Below are positions 9,281 through 18,191 of a stretch of DNA of 64,000 nt, in pieces; positions within the stretch are counted from its first letter, which is position 1; the number at the start of each line of letters is the position of its first letter. Position numbers and translations under genes: made by a program. Source of the DNA: Lachnospiraceae bacterium. GTDB taxonomy: Bacteria; Bacillota; Clostridia; Lachnospirales; Lachnospiraceae. The stretch spans positions 111,734-175,733 of the forward strand of contig JAFTKW010000003.1 in assembly GCA_017453065.1 (NCBI GenBank), in the 5' to 3' direction. The notes beneath the pieces are model-generated. The model saw only the letters and a list, made by a program, of their open reading frames with translations. It had not been told where the DNA came from and did not search any database.

Positions 9281-10393
9281 TTAAGATTTCTTTTCCAGAG
9301 AAACACTAATCCCTGCCTTGCGAAGCTCTCTTGCTTTAAGCAATGTGCTTTCAAAATCTTCCTCTGTATAATACAAAATCTCAGGCTTTTCAGGCAATTT
9401 AATCTCAATCTTTTGTCTAGTAATCGCTTCCATAAGGTCATCCAACTGAATTACAAATCCGATAGCTGGCGCCTCTTTGCCAAAATAATTCAGCAAATGA
9501 TCGTATCTGCCACCCTTCACAATTGCGTCGCCCACACCATAGGTATATACCTTGAAAATGACGCCTGTATAATAGTTGTATTTGCTAAGCATGCCCAAAT
9601 CAAAAGAGACATACTGTTCATATCCATACATCTTCAGCACTTCATACAATGCTTCCAAGCGTTTGATTGCATTTATGGATTTCTCATTGTTGGCGCTATT
9701 TACTGCCTCTTCCAAAAAATCAATTCCGCCAAACATGTCTGCTGTTTTTAATAGAGCTTTTGCATGTTCACAGGATACATTTCTGCTTTGCAACAAATCT
9801 TCTGCTGCAAATAAGTTTTTAACAGATATTAATTCCCTAAGTTCTCTCTCCGTATCCTCATCCAAACCAGCGTCTTGGCAAATACCTCTAAAATACTCCA
9901 CCTGTCCTACACTTACCTGGAAATTTACAAGTCCACACTGAAGCAAGCTTTCAATTACAAGACTTATCATTTCTGCATCTGCATAGACACTATCATCTCC
10001 AATTAACTCTGCGCCAACCTCTGTAGTTTCTTTTAATTTACCTTGCAAATTTGAAGTATTTGTGAAGGTGTTTCCAATATAAGAAAAACGAAGTGGGGCT
10101 TTTGACTCCATAAAATACTTGGCAGCGCATCTGGCAATTGCTGGTGTAAAGTCTGGCCTGAGAACTAAAGTCTCCCCTTCTTTGTCAAAAAACTTATACA
10201 AATCCTTGGACGCTGTAGTTCCAGTCTCCTTGGAAAAAACATCGAAATATTCAAAGGTAGGGGTCTGTATCTCCATAAAGCCATAACTTGCTAGTTTTAA
10301 GTGGAGTAAATCCTCTACCACCAATTTCTTCTTATATTCTGTTCCATAGATGTCTCTGACACCTTCCGGTGTATGTAACAATTTCTGATTCAT
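9281..10393 (-). CDS. hisZ: ATP phosphoribosyltransferase regulatory subunit
   Basis: A histidyl-tRNA synthetase-like protein (370 residues) that activates short-form HisG and carries histidine feedback control. The N-terminal TPEGVRDIYG, the motif-2-like LVLRPDFTPAIAR and the later KGGRYDHLLNYFG come from the class II synthetase fold; the anticodon-binding domain is reduced, so it is not HisS. It is the first gene of the his operon, 62 bases downstream of a good sigma-A promoter with a palindrome in the leader. GGAG lies 9 bases before the ATG. Confidence 0.93.
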   Translation of the reverse strand: MNQKLLHTPEGVRDIYGTEYKKKLVVEDLLHLKLASYGFMEIQTPTFEYFDVFSKETGTTASKDLYKFFDKEGETLVLRPDFTPAIARCAAKYFMESKAPLRFSYIGNTFTNTSNLQGKLKETTEVGAELIGDDSVYADAEMISLVIESLLQCGLVNFQVSVGQVEYFRGICQDAGLDEDTERELRELISVKNLFAAEDLLQSRNVSCEHAKALLKTADMFGGIDFLEEAVNSANNEKSINAIKRLEALYEVLKMYGYEQYVSFDLGMLSKYNYYTGVIFKVYTYGVGDAIVKGGRYDHLLNYFGKEAPAIGFVIQLDDLMEAITRQKIEIKLPEKPEILYYTEEDFESTLLKARELRKAGISVSLEKKS

Positions 10394-10422
10394 AATTTAT
10401 CGCTCCACTTTATTACTGCACA

Positions 10423-10440
10423 GTGCTAATTAGGTAGCAC
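10423..10440. promoter_or_regulatory. Candidate operator of the his operon
   Basis: An 18-base inverted repeat, GTGCTA-N6-TAGCAC, begins about 8 bases after the predicted his transcription start. Length and arms resemble the TrpR operator layout GTACTA-N6-TAGTAC, so a TrpR-family repressor (the HisR/YerC type predicted for Firmicute his operons) is a plausible ligand. This is inference; no such regulator gene is in the window. Confidence 0.55.
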
Positions 10441-10454
10441 ATTAAACTAAATGT

Positions 10455-10483
10455 AGTATAGTAAATAAAAGTCTCTTTGTCAA
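10455..10483 (-). promoter_or_regulatory. Sigma-A promoter of the his operon
   Basis: On the minus strand TTGACA and TATACT are separated by exactly 17 bases, 62 bases upstream of hisZ. The leader is too short for a T-box. Confidence 0.85.
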
Positions 10484-10499
10484 CATGAAAATAAATCAA

Positions 10500-11033
10500 T
10501 TATTCTCTCTCATTTAAATCTTTTTGAAGCAAATCCAAATATGGAATCATCAAGCCATTTTTCCTCGGAATCACATAATCCATAGAAAGTTCATCAAATC
10601 GAAAACTTTTTCTTCCACCCTGCTTTGCCCTATCCCAGAAAACAAGCAAATCCTTGAAGGTTAAATAGTAAAAGAGATCTCTATGCGTATAGTAAATCAG
10701 AAAAAATGCAATTCCCTGTTGCTTTTCAAAATTACGCATGAATTCCACCTGGTGCTCATGAATATTTTGAAGTGAAAAAGTATCCACTGCACATTCCTTT
10801 GCATCAAAGCAAACTGGAATTCCTTGAACCGCACCTATATAGTCAACTGTACTCTTTTGATCAAAGTAAGCTAAGGTAATGTGTCTATTCTCTTTATCGA
10901 TTTTGATTGGCGTAATTGGAGTTGGCACCTTTTGAATCAGTGCCAAGCCATTTTCCAAATATTTCTCGTTGGTTCGATTAATCAGATCTTCTAATGTGGA
11001 TCCTCTTAACCCTCTTGAATTCCAAGTAGCCAT
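10500..11033 (-). CDS. recU: Holliday junction resolvase RecU
   Basis: Cleaves four-way DNA junctions during recombinational repair in Firmicutes and modulates RecA; works with RuvAB, whose genes are elsewhere in this window. The 177 residues contain the family start NSRGLRGSTLEDLINRTN and the nuclease core STVDYIGAVQG...CFDAKE, followed by NIHEHQVEFM. In Bacilli recU is next to a penicillin-binding protein gene; here it ends a run of RNA-modification genes. The his promoter lies just past its stop codon. Confidence 0.92.
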   Translation of the reverse strand: MATWNSRGLRGSTLEDLINRTNEKYLENGLALIQKVPTPITPIKIDKENRHITLAYFDQKSTVDYIGAVQGIPVCFDAKECAVDTFSLQNIHEHQVEFMRNFEKQQGIAFFLIYYTHRDLFYYLTFKDLLVFWDRAKQGGRKSFRFDELSMDYVIPRKNGLMIPYLDLLQKDLNERE

Positions 11034-11054
11034 AGTAATTCCTCGTAATTTATA

Positions 11055-12050
11055 TCAATGAATTTTTTGAAATATTGTAGGCTCTTTTGCAACAAACACC
11101 TTCTCACTTAAAGATGTCAGTCCTTCTGTAATAATTGGAAATTCTAATCTATAAGCATGCAAAAGTTGCCATTTAAGTCCCACTGTTTTCTTATATTGTA
11201 GATTCACAGTGGTATCGCCATATTTATCGTCGCCTAAAATGGGATGGCCAATGGATGCCAAATGTGCTCTAATCTGATGAGTTTTACCAGTGATAAGTTC
11301 CACTTCCAACAAAGTATTCCCACCGATCATTTGAAGGGGCTTATAAGCAGTCTCAATGGCATCAGCATCCTTCGGTATATTCGGTGCATCTTTCTGATAA
11401 ACAGTAACTATATTGTTTCGCTCATTCTTAAAAAGATAGCCATCAATCAAGGCACTCTTTTTCATCTGTCCAATTACAATGGTGCGATAAAACTTACGAA
11501 GACTTCTCTGACGAATCATCTGCGCCAATTCCTGACTTCCTTTCAATGATTTACCACCAAGCACCAATCCACTGGTATTTCGATCCAAGCGATTGCATAT
11601 AGACGGTTTAAAGGTCTGAAGTTCCTGCTTGGATATAGCTTTTGTATGAAGCAAATATCCTATCATCCATTCATTTAAACTTACGTCCTCTGCTTTTGCT
11701 TTTTGAGATAAAATTCCAGCGGGTTTATTTAATATGATCACATCATCATCTTCATATACAACCTCAATGCCTTTTAACAGTTGAAATGCCTTTTCATATT
11801 CTTTACAAAAATCTTCCTCTAAAAGACTTGTTCCCCTAAATTTTTGAAAGGTTTCCTCGGAAAAGAAGAAGGAAATCTGATCCCCTTCTTTTAACATTTC
11901 TTTCCCTTCAACCTTTTTTCCATTGAGCGTAATATTCTTTTTACGAAGCATCTTATAGAAGAAACTGGTGGTTGCTTCTGGCATAAATTTGTGTAGAAAT
12001 TTATCCATTCTTTGTCCAGCTTCTTTGGTACTAATCACATGATTTTGCAT
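11055..12050 (-). CDS. RluA-family pseudouridine synthase with S4 domain
   Basis: Predicted rRNA or tRNA pseudouridine synthase of 331 residues. An S4 RNA-binding domain spans about residues 10-75 (GQRMDKFLHKFMPEA), and the catalytic motif is NRLDRNTSGL, where Asp is the nucleophile; the usual leading His of HRLD is Asn. GKTHQIRAHLASIGHPILGD is the conserved C-terminal signature. Target site cannot be read from sequence; RluC or RluD-like activity is likely. It lies 21 bases upstream of recU and 12 bases after the membrane-protein gene. Confidence 0.9.
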   Translation of the reverse strand: MQNHVISTKEAGQRMDKFLHKFMPEATTSFFYKMLRKKNITLNGKKVEGKEMLKEGDQISFFFSEETFQKFRGTSLLEEDFCKEYEKAFQLLKGIEVVYEDDDVIILNKPAGILSQKAKAEDVSLNEWMIGYLLHTKAISKQELQTFKPSICNRLDRNTSGLVLGGKSLKGSQELAQMIRQRSLRKFYRTIVIGQMKKSALIDGYLFKNERNNIVTVYQKDAPNIPKDADAIETAYKPLQMIGGNTLLEVELITGKTHQIRAHLASIGHPILGDDKYGDTTVNLQYKKTVGLKWQLLHAYRLEFPIITEGLTSLSEKVFVAKEPTIFQKIH

Positions 12051-12062
12051 ATCAATTACCTA

Positions 12063-12653
12063 TTATAAAGATACACTGAGAAGCGTTTTTGCAACATTTA
12101 AACTAAGTTCCCTGTCTTCTTCTAATTCCTGCATTTGAGAAGTTCTCTGAATGTATTTGTCCAAATCAGTAAATATCTTGATGGTTACATTCTTAATTCC
12201 ATCTAAAGCTAGTGTGTTTTGTAAATGTTTTAAACAAGCCTGTTCATCTAATTTAGACATAGTACTGTACAGGGCAACTGTATTTCCACAAATAGTTCCG
12301 TGGGCAAACTCATAATTCTTATCATAAGTTGTAAAAACCAAATCAAAAACTTTGAGACATTTTTCGCATTTTTCTAGCACAGACAATCTTTCTACGTCTT
12401 CTTTGCTACAGCCTTTATAACGAAGAAACATAATCATGGTAACAGCACTTTTACATGCTGGTAAACATCCCAAAATTGCTACGATTGTAAGCAAATTCAT
12501 CTTGTCACCAGTGGCAACAATTCCTGCCACAAAAAGAGAAATCGAAATGGCAAAATAAAGAACCGTTCTTACAATCTCATATTTGCTCTGTGTCTTTAAA
12601 TAGAAAGCTTCGCCCTTATAATCATCATAGTCAAATAGTCTTTTTAATTTCAT
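12063..12653 (-). CDS. Conserved membrane protein of unknown function
   Basis: Not recognised by function. The 196 residues have two adjacent hydrophobic stretches (about residues 30-47 and 53-77) after a charged N-terminus, then a soluble C-terminal half of about 110 residues with a CEKC pair. The topology suggests both ends in the cytoplasm. GGAGTG precedes the ATG by 5 bases. It is tightly packed between the SDR gene and the RluA-type synthase, so it is probably co-transcribed with them. No enzyme motif is apparent. Confidence 0.8.
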   Translation of the reverse strand: MKLKRLFDYDDYKGEAFYLKTQSKYEIVRTVLYFAISISLFVAGIVATGDKMNLLTIVAILGCLPACKSAVTMIMFLRYKGCSKEDVERLSVLEKCEKCLKVFDLVFTTYDKNYEFAHGTICGNTVALYSTMSKLDEQACLKHLQNTLALDGIKNVTIKIFTDLDKYIQRTSQMQELEEDRELSLNVAKTLLSVSL

Positions 12654-12679
12654 ATCAGCACTCCAAATCTATTGCGTAA

Positions 12680-13441
12680 TTATCTAAGTCCTCTTAAAAA
12701 AAGTAAAATAAGCTTGTGTGGCACCAACTTAGACCACCACCAGAACAATTTCATTGGTAAACTGTAGACAGAGACTTCTTTTTTGAAATAAGAATCTCTA
12801 AGGGCTTTGTCTACCACTGCTTCTGGAGTCGCCATCACATATTTCTTAATGGCAAGCATTTCACCGCCTTTTTCTGCAATATCAAAGAAAGCGGTATCTA
12901 CAGGCCCTGGACAAACTGCTGTTACATATATATGTTTTTTGTACAGTTCATTGTTCAGAGCTCTAGAAAGGCTCATTACATAAGCCTTGGTTGCTGCATA
13001 AACTGCAAAGCCAGACTGTGGCATAAAGGCTGCGCTAGAAGCCAAATTAATCACACGGCTGTTTGGTCTCATGTAAGGAAGACATAAATAGGTCAATCTG
13101 GTCAATCCTTCACAGTTGGTGGTAAGCATACCCAGCTGGCCTTCCATATCTAAATCTTCAAACTTACCAATCAGTCCATAGCCAGCACAGTTTACCAAAA
13201 CTCGAACCGTCACATCCTCCTCATATAGAAGCTGTTCCAAGTCATCCATGGCATATTCATCTGTCACATCCATAGCCAGGATGCGAACTTTATGGCTCAT
13301 TTCCTTCGCCAACTGTTCTAAAGCATCCTGTCTTCGTGCAATCAGCCAAAATTCATCCACGTTTGTAAAACCTGCATCCATTTGCAATGCAAACTCTCTT
13401 CCCATTCCTGAAGAAGCACCTGTAATGATAATAACGTTCAT
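12680..13441 (-). CDS. Short-chain dehydrogenase/reductase
   Basis: Classical SDR of 253 residues, NAD(P)-dependent. The cofactor motif TGASSGMGRE is at residues 6-15, NCAGYG follows the fourth strand, and the catalytic Ser and YxxxK appear as SSAAF and YAATK. The C-terminal tail (LPMKLFWWWSKLVPHKLILLF, about 20 residues) is hydrophobic and may bind membrane. The substrate is unknown. AGGAG lies 6 bases before the ATG; the gene sits between ygiQ and a membrane-protein gene. Confidence 0.9.
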   Translation of the reverse strand: MNVIIITGASSGMGREFALQMDAGFTNVDEFWLIARRQDALEQLAKEMSHKVRILAMDVTDEYAMDDLEQLLYEEDVTVRVLVNCAGYGLIGKFEDLDMEGQLGMLTTNCEGLTRLTYLCLPYMRPNSRVINLASSAAFMPQSGFAVYAATKAYVMSLSRALNNELYKKHIYVTAVCPGPVDTAFFDIAEKGGEMLAIKKYVMATPEAVVDKALRDSYFKKEVSVYSLPMKLFWWWSKLVPHKLILLFLRGLR

Positions 13442-13470
13442 CTTTTACTCCTGATTAATCTTTGTATCTT

Positions 13471-15423
13471 TTATGATTGTTTCTTTTTGTGTATATTTCG
13501 AATCGTTTTCTTCTTTGCTGGTTTCTGACTAGTTGGTTTTGGACCATTGCCCCTTGTTTTTACCCCAGCTTTTTGTCCATTTGGTTTCTGTTCGTATGAC
13601 TTTGAACTATTTCCTTTCGCTGTGTTTACGCTTTGTCTTGGGCGAATCAAACACTTCTTGTCAAACCCAATCAAGTCTTCTCTGCCAGCTTTTATAAGCG
13701 CTTCTTTTACCAACTCATAATTCTTTGGATTTCGATATTGAATCAATGCACGCTGCATTGCTTTTTCGTGAGGGTTTTTACATACGTAAACTGGTTTCAT
13801 GTTTCTTGGATCCACACCAGTATAGTACATAACAGTAGAAACAGTAGATGGAGTTGGATAAAAATCCTGAACCTGTTCAGGCATATATCCTAAATCTCGC
13901 AAATATTCTGCAAGTTCTACAGCTTCTTTCAAGGTAGACCCTGGGTGTGAAGACATCAGATATGGCACCAAATACTGTTCTTTTCCTAATTGTTTGTTTA
14001 TGCGTTTGTATTTCTCCACGAACCGGTCATAAACCGCCCTAGAAGGTTTGCCCATCTTACTAAGAACCGTATCCGAAATATGTTCCGGTGCTACTTTTAA
14101 CTGGCCGCTGACATGATGCTCAACCAACTCTCTAAAAAAGGTGTCATCCGCATCTGCGAGTAGGTAATCAAACCGAATACCCGAGCGAACAAATACCTTC
14201 TTTACCTTTGGTAGTTCTCTAACTTTGCGAAGCAAGGCCAAATAATCTTTGTGATCCACTTTCATATTTTTACATGGAGTTGGGAATAGGCATTGTCTAT
14301 TCTTACATACACCTTTTGTCAGCTGTTTGTCACAGGACGGATGACGGAAGTTAGCCGTTGGCCCTCCCACATCATGAATGTAACCTTTGAAGTCTGGATC
14401 TTGGGTCAAAAGTTTGGCTTCTTCCAATATGGATTCATGACTTCTAGTTTGAATAATTCTTCCCTGATGAAAGGTCAGCGCACAAAAACTACATCCTCCA
14501 AAGCAACCGCGATTACTGATTAATGAAAACTTAATTTCTCGAATAGCTGGAACTCCTCCTGCCTCTTCATAGGAAGGATGATAAGTTCTCATATAAGGTA
14601 AAGCATAAACCTTATCCATTTCCTCTGTAGAAAGAGGTGTCATTGGCGGATTCTGAACCACATAAACCCCATTTGGATATGGTTCAATCAAATATTTCCC
14701 ATTAAAAGGATCCGTGTTATTGTACTGTATATCAAAACTTTTTGCATAAGTAAGGGGATCTGCTTTCATGGTATCATAATCAGGCAGTATGATTTGATCA
14801 TAGACACCGCTGATATCCTTGGTCTTGTATACGGTGCCAGGGATAAAAGTAATATCCTTCACTGCGATGCCGCTGTTTAAAGCATCTGCAATTTCAACAA
14901 TGGACTTTTCTCCCATGCCATAGGATATAAGGTCCGCCTGACTGTCCAAAAGTATAGACCGCTTGAATTTGTTGGACCAATAATCATAATGCGCCATGCG
15001 GCGAAGACTTGCTTCAATGCCACCAATAATAATAGGTACATCTTTGTAAGTACGACGAATCAGATTACAATAAACAACAGTAGCATAATCAGGTCTTTTA
15101 CCAGCCACACCACCTGGGGTATAAGCATCCATATCACGTCTCTTTTTGGAAACCGAATAATGATTCACCATACTATCCATGTTTCCTGCAGAAACCAAAA
15201 AACCTAGTCTAGGCTTTCCTAAGGCGCTGATGCTGTCCTCCTGTTTCCAGTCTGGCTGCGCCAAAATACCAACTGTATAGCCATGGGATTCTAGGACTCT
15301 TCCAATAATTGCATGAGCAAAAGAAGGATGATCCACATAGGCATCCCCAGTGACAAAAACAAAGTCCAGCTGCTCAATATTTCTTTTGATTAAATCTTCT
15401 TTACAAACAGGTAAAAAATCCAT
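13471..15423 (-). CDS. YgiQ family radical SAM protein
   Basis: Predicted 650-residue radical SAM protein of the YgiQ (UPF0313) family, found widely and without an established reaction. The cluster motif is CFGGCSFC (Cys307, 311, 314), preceded by [13 protein letters not shown] at the N-terminus and [15 protein letters not shown] are family signatures. The last 60 residues are basic and rich in Lys, Asn and Gln ([10 protein letters not shown] type), a low-complexity tail that could bind RNA. It starts 2 bases after the RsuA-HAD stop codon. Confidence 0.93.
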   Translation of the reverse strand: MDFLPVCKEDLIKRNIEQLDFVFVTGDAYVDHPSFAHAIIGRVLESHGYTVGILAQPDWKQEDSISALGKPRLGFLVSAGNMDSMVNHYSVSKKRRDMDAYTPGGVAGKRPDYATVVYCNLIRRTYKDVPIIIGGIEASLRRMAHYDYWSNKFKRSILLDSQADLISYGMGEKSIVEIADALNSGIAVKDITFIPGTVYKTKDISGVYDQIILPDYDTMKADPLTYAKSFDIQYNNTDPFNGKYLIEPYPNGVYVVQNPPMTPLSTEEMDKVYALPYMRTYHPSYEEAGGVPAIREIKFSLISNRGCFGGCSFCALTFHQGRIIQTRSHESILEEAKLLTQDPDFKGYIHDVGGPTANFRHPSCDKQLTKGVCKNRQCLFPTPCKNMKVDHKDYLALLRKVRELPKVKKVFVRSGIRFDYLLADADDTFFRELVEHHVSGQLKVAPEHISDTVLSKMGKPSRAVYDRFVEKYKRINKQLGKEQYLVPYLMSSHPGSTLKEAVELAEYLRDLGYMPEQVQDFYPTPSTVSTVMYYTGVDPRNMKPVYVCKNPHEKAMQRALIQYRNPKNYELVKEALIKAGREDLIGFDKKCLIRPRQSVNTAKGNSSKSYEQKPNGQKAGVKTRGNGPKPTSQKPAKKKTIRNIHKKKQS

Positions 15424-15425
15424 CT

Positions 15426-16826
15426 TTAAACAATTCCTCTAAAATCATCAATGTAATAATCTGCTGCTTTTTCCTTTTCCGCTCTCTGATAAACGGAATA
15501 CTCATCTTCCACAGCGCAAACCTTCATTCCTGCATTTTTACCAGCCATAATCCCTGGCACAATATCTTCAAACACAAGACATTTGGCTGGATTAACACCT
15601 AATCTTTCAGCCACTGCCAAATAGATGTCTGGAGCAGGTTTGCCCTTCGCCACCTCACAGGCTGTCATAATGCAGCTAAAATAGTCATCTAGGCCATGTA
15701 CATTCGCAATGCTTTCCACCAGTTCTCTAGAGTTGCTTGTTGCAATCCCTAGTTTAATTCCTTTGTTTTTGCATATATTCAAAAATTCAGGTATTCCTTG
15801 CTTAAATGGAACTTCATGTAAATATTTGTCCCTTGCCATTTGATTCCAAGTTGCTTTAATCTCATCTAAGGAGTGGGGAATAGAAAAACGCTCTTTAAAA
15901 TAAACAGCAGTTTCACTAAAACTCATCCCTTCAATAGCTGCCTGTATATCATCGGGACACGGAATTCCAAGATTCCCCAAATATGCAATATCTATATCCT
16001 TCCAAATCCACATGGAATCTACTAAGGAACCATCCAAGTCAAAAATAACTGCTTCAACACCATCCAAGGTTGGTTTATGAATATTAGGCATCTTAGAAAA
16101 ATCTGTGCTTGTCTGACTATTCATAGAACGATGTATTAATGCCTCCACTTCTTCCTGCGTCAATGGTCGAAATTCTCCAGTTTTTAAAGAATCATCCAAT
16201 GTAAGGGGACCCATACTTATGCGTTTTAAATAGGTGACATGACTTCCCACTGCTTCCATCATTCGTTTCACTTGATGAAATCTACCTTCATGAATAGTTA
16301 GATGATAGGTTAAATCATTTACTTTGACTATCTTTGCAGGCAATGTTGGTTTGTCATCTCCAATATCTACACCTTGCTCAAGCTTTTCCATATCTTCCAA
16401 TGACAACGGTTTATCTACTTCTACATAATATGTTTTGTCCACATGCTTTTTGGGGGACAAAAGTTCATGTGCAAGCATTCCGTCGTTGGAAATTAGCAAA
16501 AGACCTTCCGTATCCTTGTCCAGTCTTCCCACTGGAAAAAGATTCTTCATTCCTGGATTGCCAAGCAGTTGTAGCACGGTGTCTGAAACATTGTCTTTGG
16601 TAGACGAAACCACTCCAGCAGGCTTATTTAACATAAAATAACCATATTTCACATAAGAATAAGACCTACCTTGAAAATAGACCGTGGAATTTGTCTCATC
16701 CAATTTTAAATCGGGTTGTTTTACAACCGTACCATCTATAGATACTTGCCCTTTTTTAATGAAGTTTTTCACTTCACTTCGAGTGCCAACACCCATATCG
16801 CAGAGAAATTTGTCTAATCTAATCAT
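15426..16826 (-). CDS. Fusion of RsuA-type 16S rRNA pseudouridine synthase and HAD phosphatase
   Basis: One uninterrupted 466-residue frame with two enzymes. Residues 1-235: an S4 RNA-binding domain ([18 protein letters not shown]) and an RsuA/RluB core with FMLNKPAG, catalytic Asp103 in [10 protein letters not shown], and [10 protein letters not shown]. Residues about 258-466: a HAD hydrolase of the beta-phosphoglucomutase/YjjG type with FDLDGSL (Asp263, Asp265), [15 protein letters not shown] and FEDIVPG. The linker is about 20 residues. ATG 16826 has AAGGAG 7 bases upstream and overlaps the thioesterase stop by 8 bases. The HAD substrate is unknown. Confidence 0.9.
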   Translation of the reverse strand: MIRLDKFLCDMGVGTRSEVKNFIKKGQVSIDGTVVKQPDLKLDETNSTVYFQGRSYSYVKYGYFMLNKPAGVVSSTKDNVSDTVLQLLGNPGMKNLFPVGRLDKDTEGLLLISNDGMLAHELLSPKKHVDKTYYVEVDKPLSLEDMEKLEQGVDIGDDKPTLPAKIVKVNDLTYHLTIHEGRFHQVKRMMEAVGSHVTYLKRISMGPLTLDDSLKTGEFRPLTQEEVEALIHRSMNSQTSTDFSKMPNIHKPTLDGVEAVIFDLDGSLVDSMWIWKDIDIAYLGNLGIPCPDDIQAAIEGMSFSETAVYFKERFSIPHSLDEIKATWNQMARDKYLHEVPFKQGIPEFLNICKNKGIKLGIATSNSRELVESIANVHGLDDYFSCIMTACEVAKGKPAPDIYLAVAERLGVNPAKCLVFEDIVPGIMAGKNAGMKVCAVEDEYSVYQRAEKEKAADYYIDDFRGIV

Positions 16827-17250
16827 TACATTGCTCCTTACTCCAGGCAAAAAGTCCTTCATACAAATCCGGATAATCTTTCTTCAATCGAAGCAACTTC
16901 ATCTCTTTGTCTGTAAAACAATGACTTGTCTCACCTGTAGCATGCAAAGCATTCGTTTCTTTGTGATATATTTTGTAGGATATCTTTAATTTCACACCAT
17001 TAAATTCCTGCGGACAAATACGAACTACAAAAGAATCACCAAAACGAAATGCCAAACGATATTGACAACTAGCCGTCAATACAGGAATCAATATGCCTTC
17101 CTCTTCCATCTTGTCATAAGGTAAACCAATCTCCGCCAAAATGGCAATTCGAGCTTCTTCCATCCATCTGATGTAGTTGGAATGATGAACAATCCCCATC
17201 TGATCTGTCTCATAATAATGAACTTCACGTTCATAACTAAACTTAGCCAT
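16819..17250 (-). CDS. Acyl-CoA thioesterase of the YbgC/FadM type
   Basis: Hotdog-fold thioesterase of 143 residues. The catalytic loop YETDQMGIVHHSNYIRWMEEAR carries the family Asp, and the rest follows the 4HBT pattern. It probably releases free acid from short or medium acyl-CoA or acyl-ACP; the substrate is inferred. It is the first gene of a seven-gene run down to recU. AAGAGG lies 7 bases before the ATG, and the ylbJ-like gene diverges 35 bases away. Confidence 0.88.
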   Translation of the reverse strand: MAKFSYEREVHYYETDQMGIVHHSNYIRWMEEARIAILAEIGLPYDKMEEEGILIPVLTASCQYRLAFRFGDSFVVRICPQEFNGVKLKISYKIYHKETNALHATGETSHCFTDKEMKLLRLKKDYPDLYEGLFAWSKEQCND

Positions 17251-17285
17251 ATTTCAACCTCTTTTACATATACTTAAAATAAAAA

Positions 17286-18191
17286 ATGAAATTCAAGAAA
17301 ATAACATTAACATTATGTTTTAGTCTATTAATCGCACTCTTATTAACTTATCCATCTGAGAGTGTTTCTTTTGCGAAGGACGGATTATTAACCTGGTTTA
17401 ATACCATGTTACCAACTCTCATGCCTTTTATGATTCTTTCAACACTCATGATTTCTCTTCATCTGACTGATTTTTTAGGTGCACCAGCATATTGCATAAT
17501 AATGGGGTTTCTGTGCGGTTTCCCAATGGGTGCAAAAGTAGTCAAAGATTTGTATCAAAAAAATGCGCTTACATTAAATCAGGCAAATGATTTGCTTGGA
17601 TTTTGCAACAATTTAGGCCCCATATTTATCCTAAACTTTGCTCTTCCAACTTTAGGTGTACATAACCGTCATTGGTGTGTCTTAGGTTTCTATGGAATAC
17701 CTCTTATATATGGTTTAATACTACGAAATCTTCACAGAAATGAATATCTAAATTCCACTGTAGAATTACCAAAAGCGCAGTTATATAATACAAAATTATT
17801 ATACCATATCGATGATGCCATTCAATGTGCAATTAGCAGTATAACAATTCTAGGTGGATATATGATTTTCTTTAATTTATTGAATATCATTCCCTATGCG
17901 ATTTCACAATTAAATTCATTGATATTAACACTTCCATATTTTGATTTGTTGTTACCGCAAATAAGATGCTTTATTGAAATCTCTGGTGGATTGGCATCAC
18001 TGCAAAGTTTTTCTCCATTTGCACTTTGTCTAATCCCTCTAGGTGGTTTGTCCTGTCTGGCACAAACCTATAGCATACTCAAAGAAACTGACTTATCTTT
18101 TACTCTTTATTGCAGACACAAAATAATCCAAACTGCTTTTACTTGTCTATATTTTATAATTCTCACTTTTTGCGGGATTTCTTTCTATTAG
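17286..18191 (+). CDS. YlbJ-like integral membrane protein
   Basis: Polytopic membrane protein of 301 residues with about eight hydrophobic segments. CGFPMGAKVVKDLY and LLGFCNNLGPIF match the signature of sporulation protein YlbJ and its nucleoside-recognition (Gate) relatives. B. subtilis YlbJ is about 400 residues, so this is a shorter version. In B. subtilis ylbH(rsmD)-ylbI(coaD)-ylbJ are neighbours; here rsmD and coaD lie 2-4 kb away, which supports the call. No Shine-Dalgarno sequence is visible before the ATG. The last 29 bases overlap the amidase gene tail to tail. Confidence 0.75.
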   Translation: MKFKKITLTLCFSLLIALLLTYPSESVSFAKDGLLTWFNTMLPTLMPFMILSTLMISLHLTDFLGAPAYCIIMGFLCGFPMGAKVVKDLYQKNALTLNQANDLLGFCNNLGPIFILNFALPTLGVHNRHWCVLGFYGIPLIYGLILRNLHRNEYLNSTVELPKAQLYNTKLLYHIDDAIQCAISSITILGGYMIFFNLLNIIPYAISQLNSLILTLPYFDLLLPQIRCFIEISGGLASLQSFSPFALCLIPLGGLSCLAQTYSILKETDLSFTLYCRHKIIQTAFTCLYFIILTFCGISFY

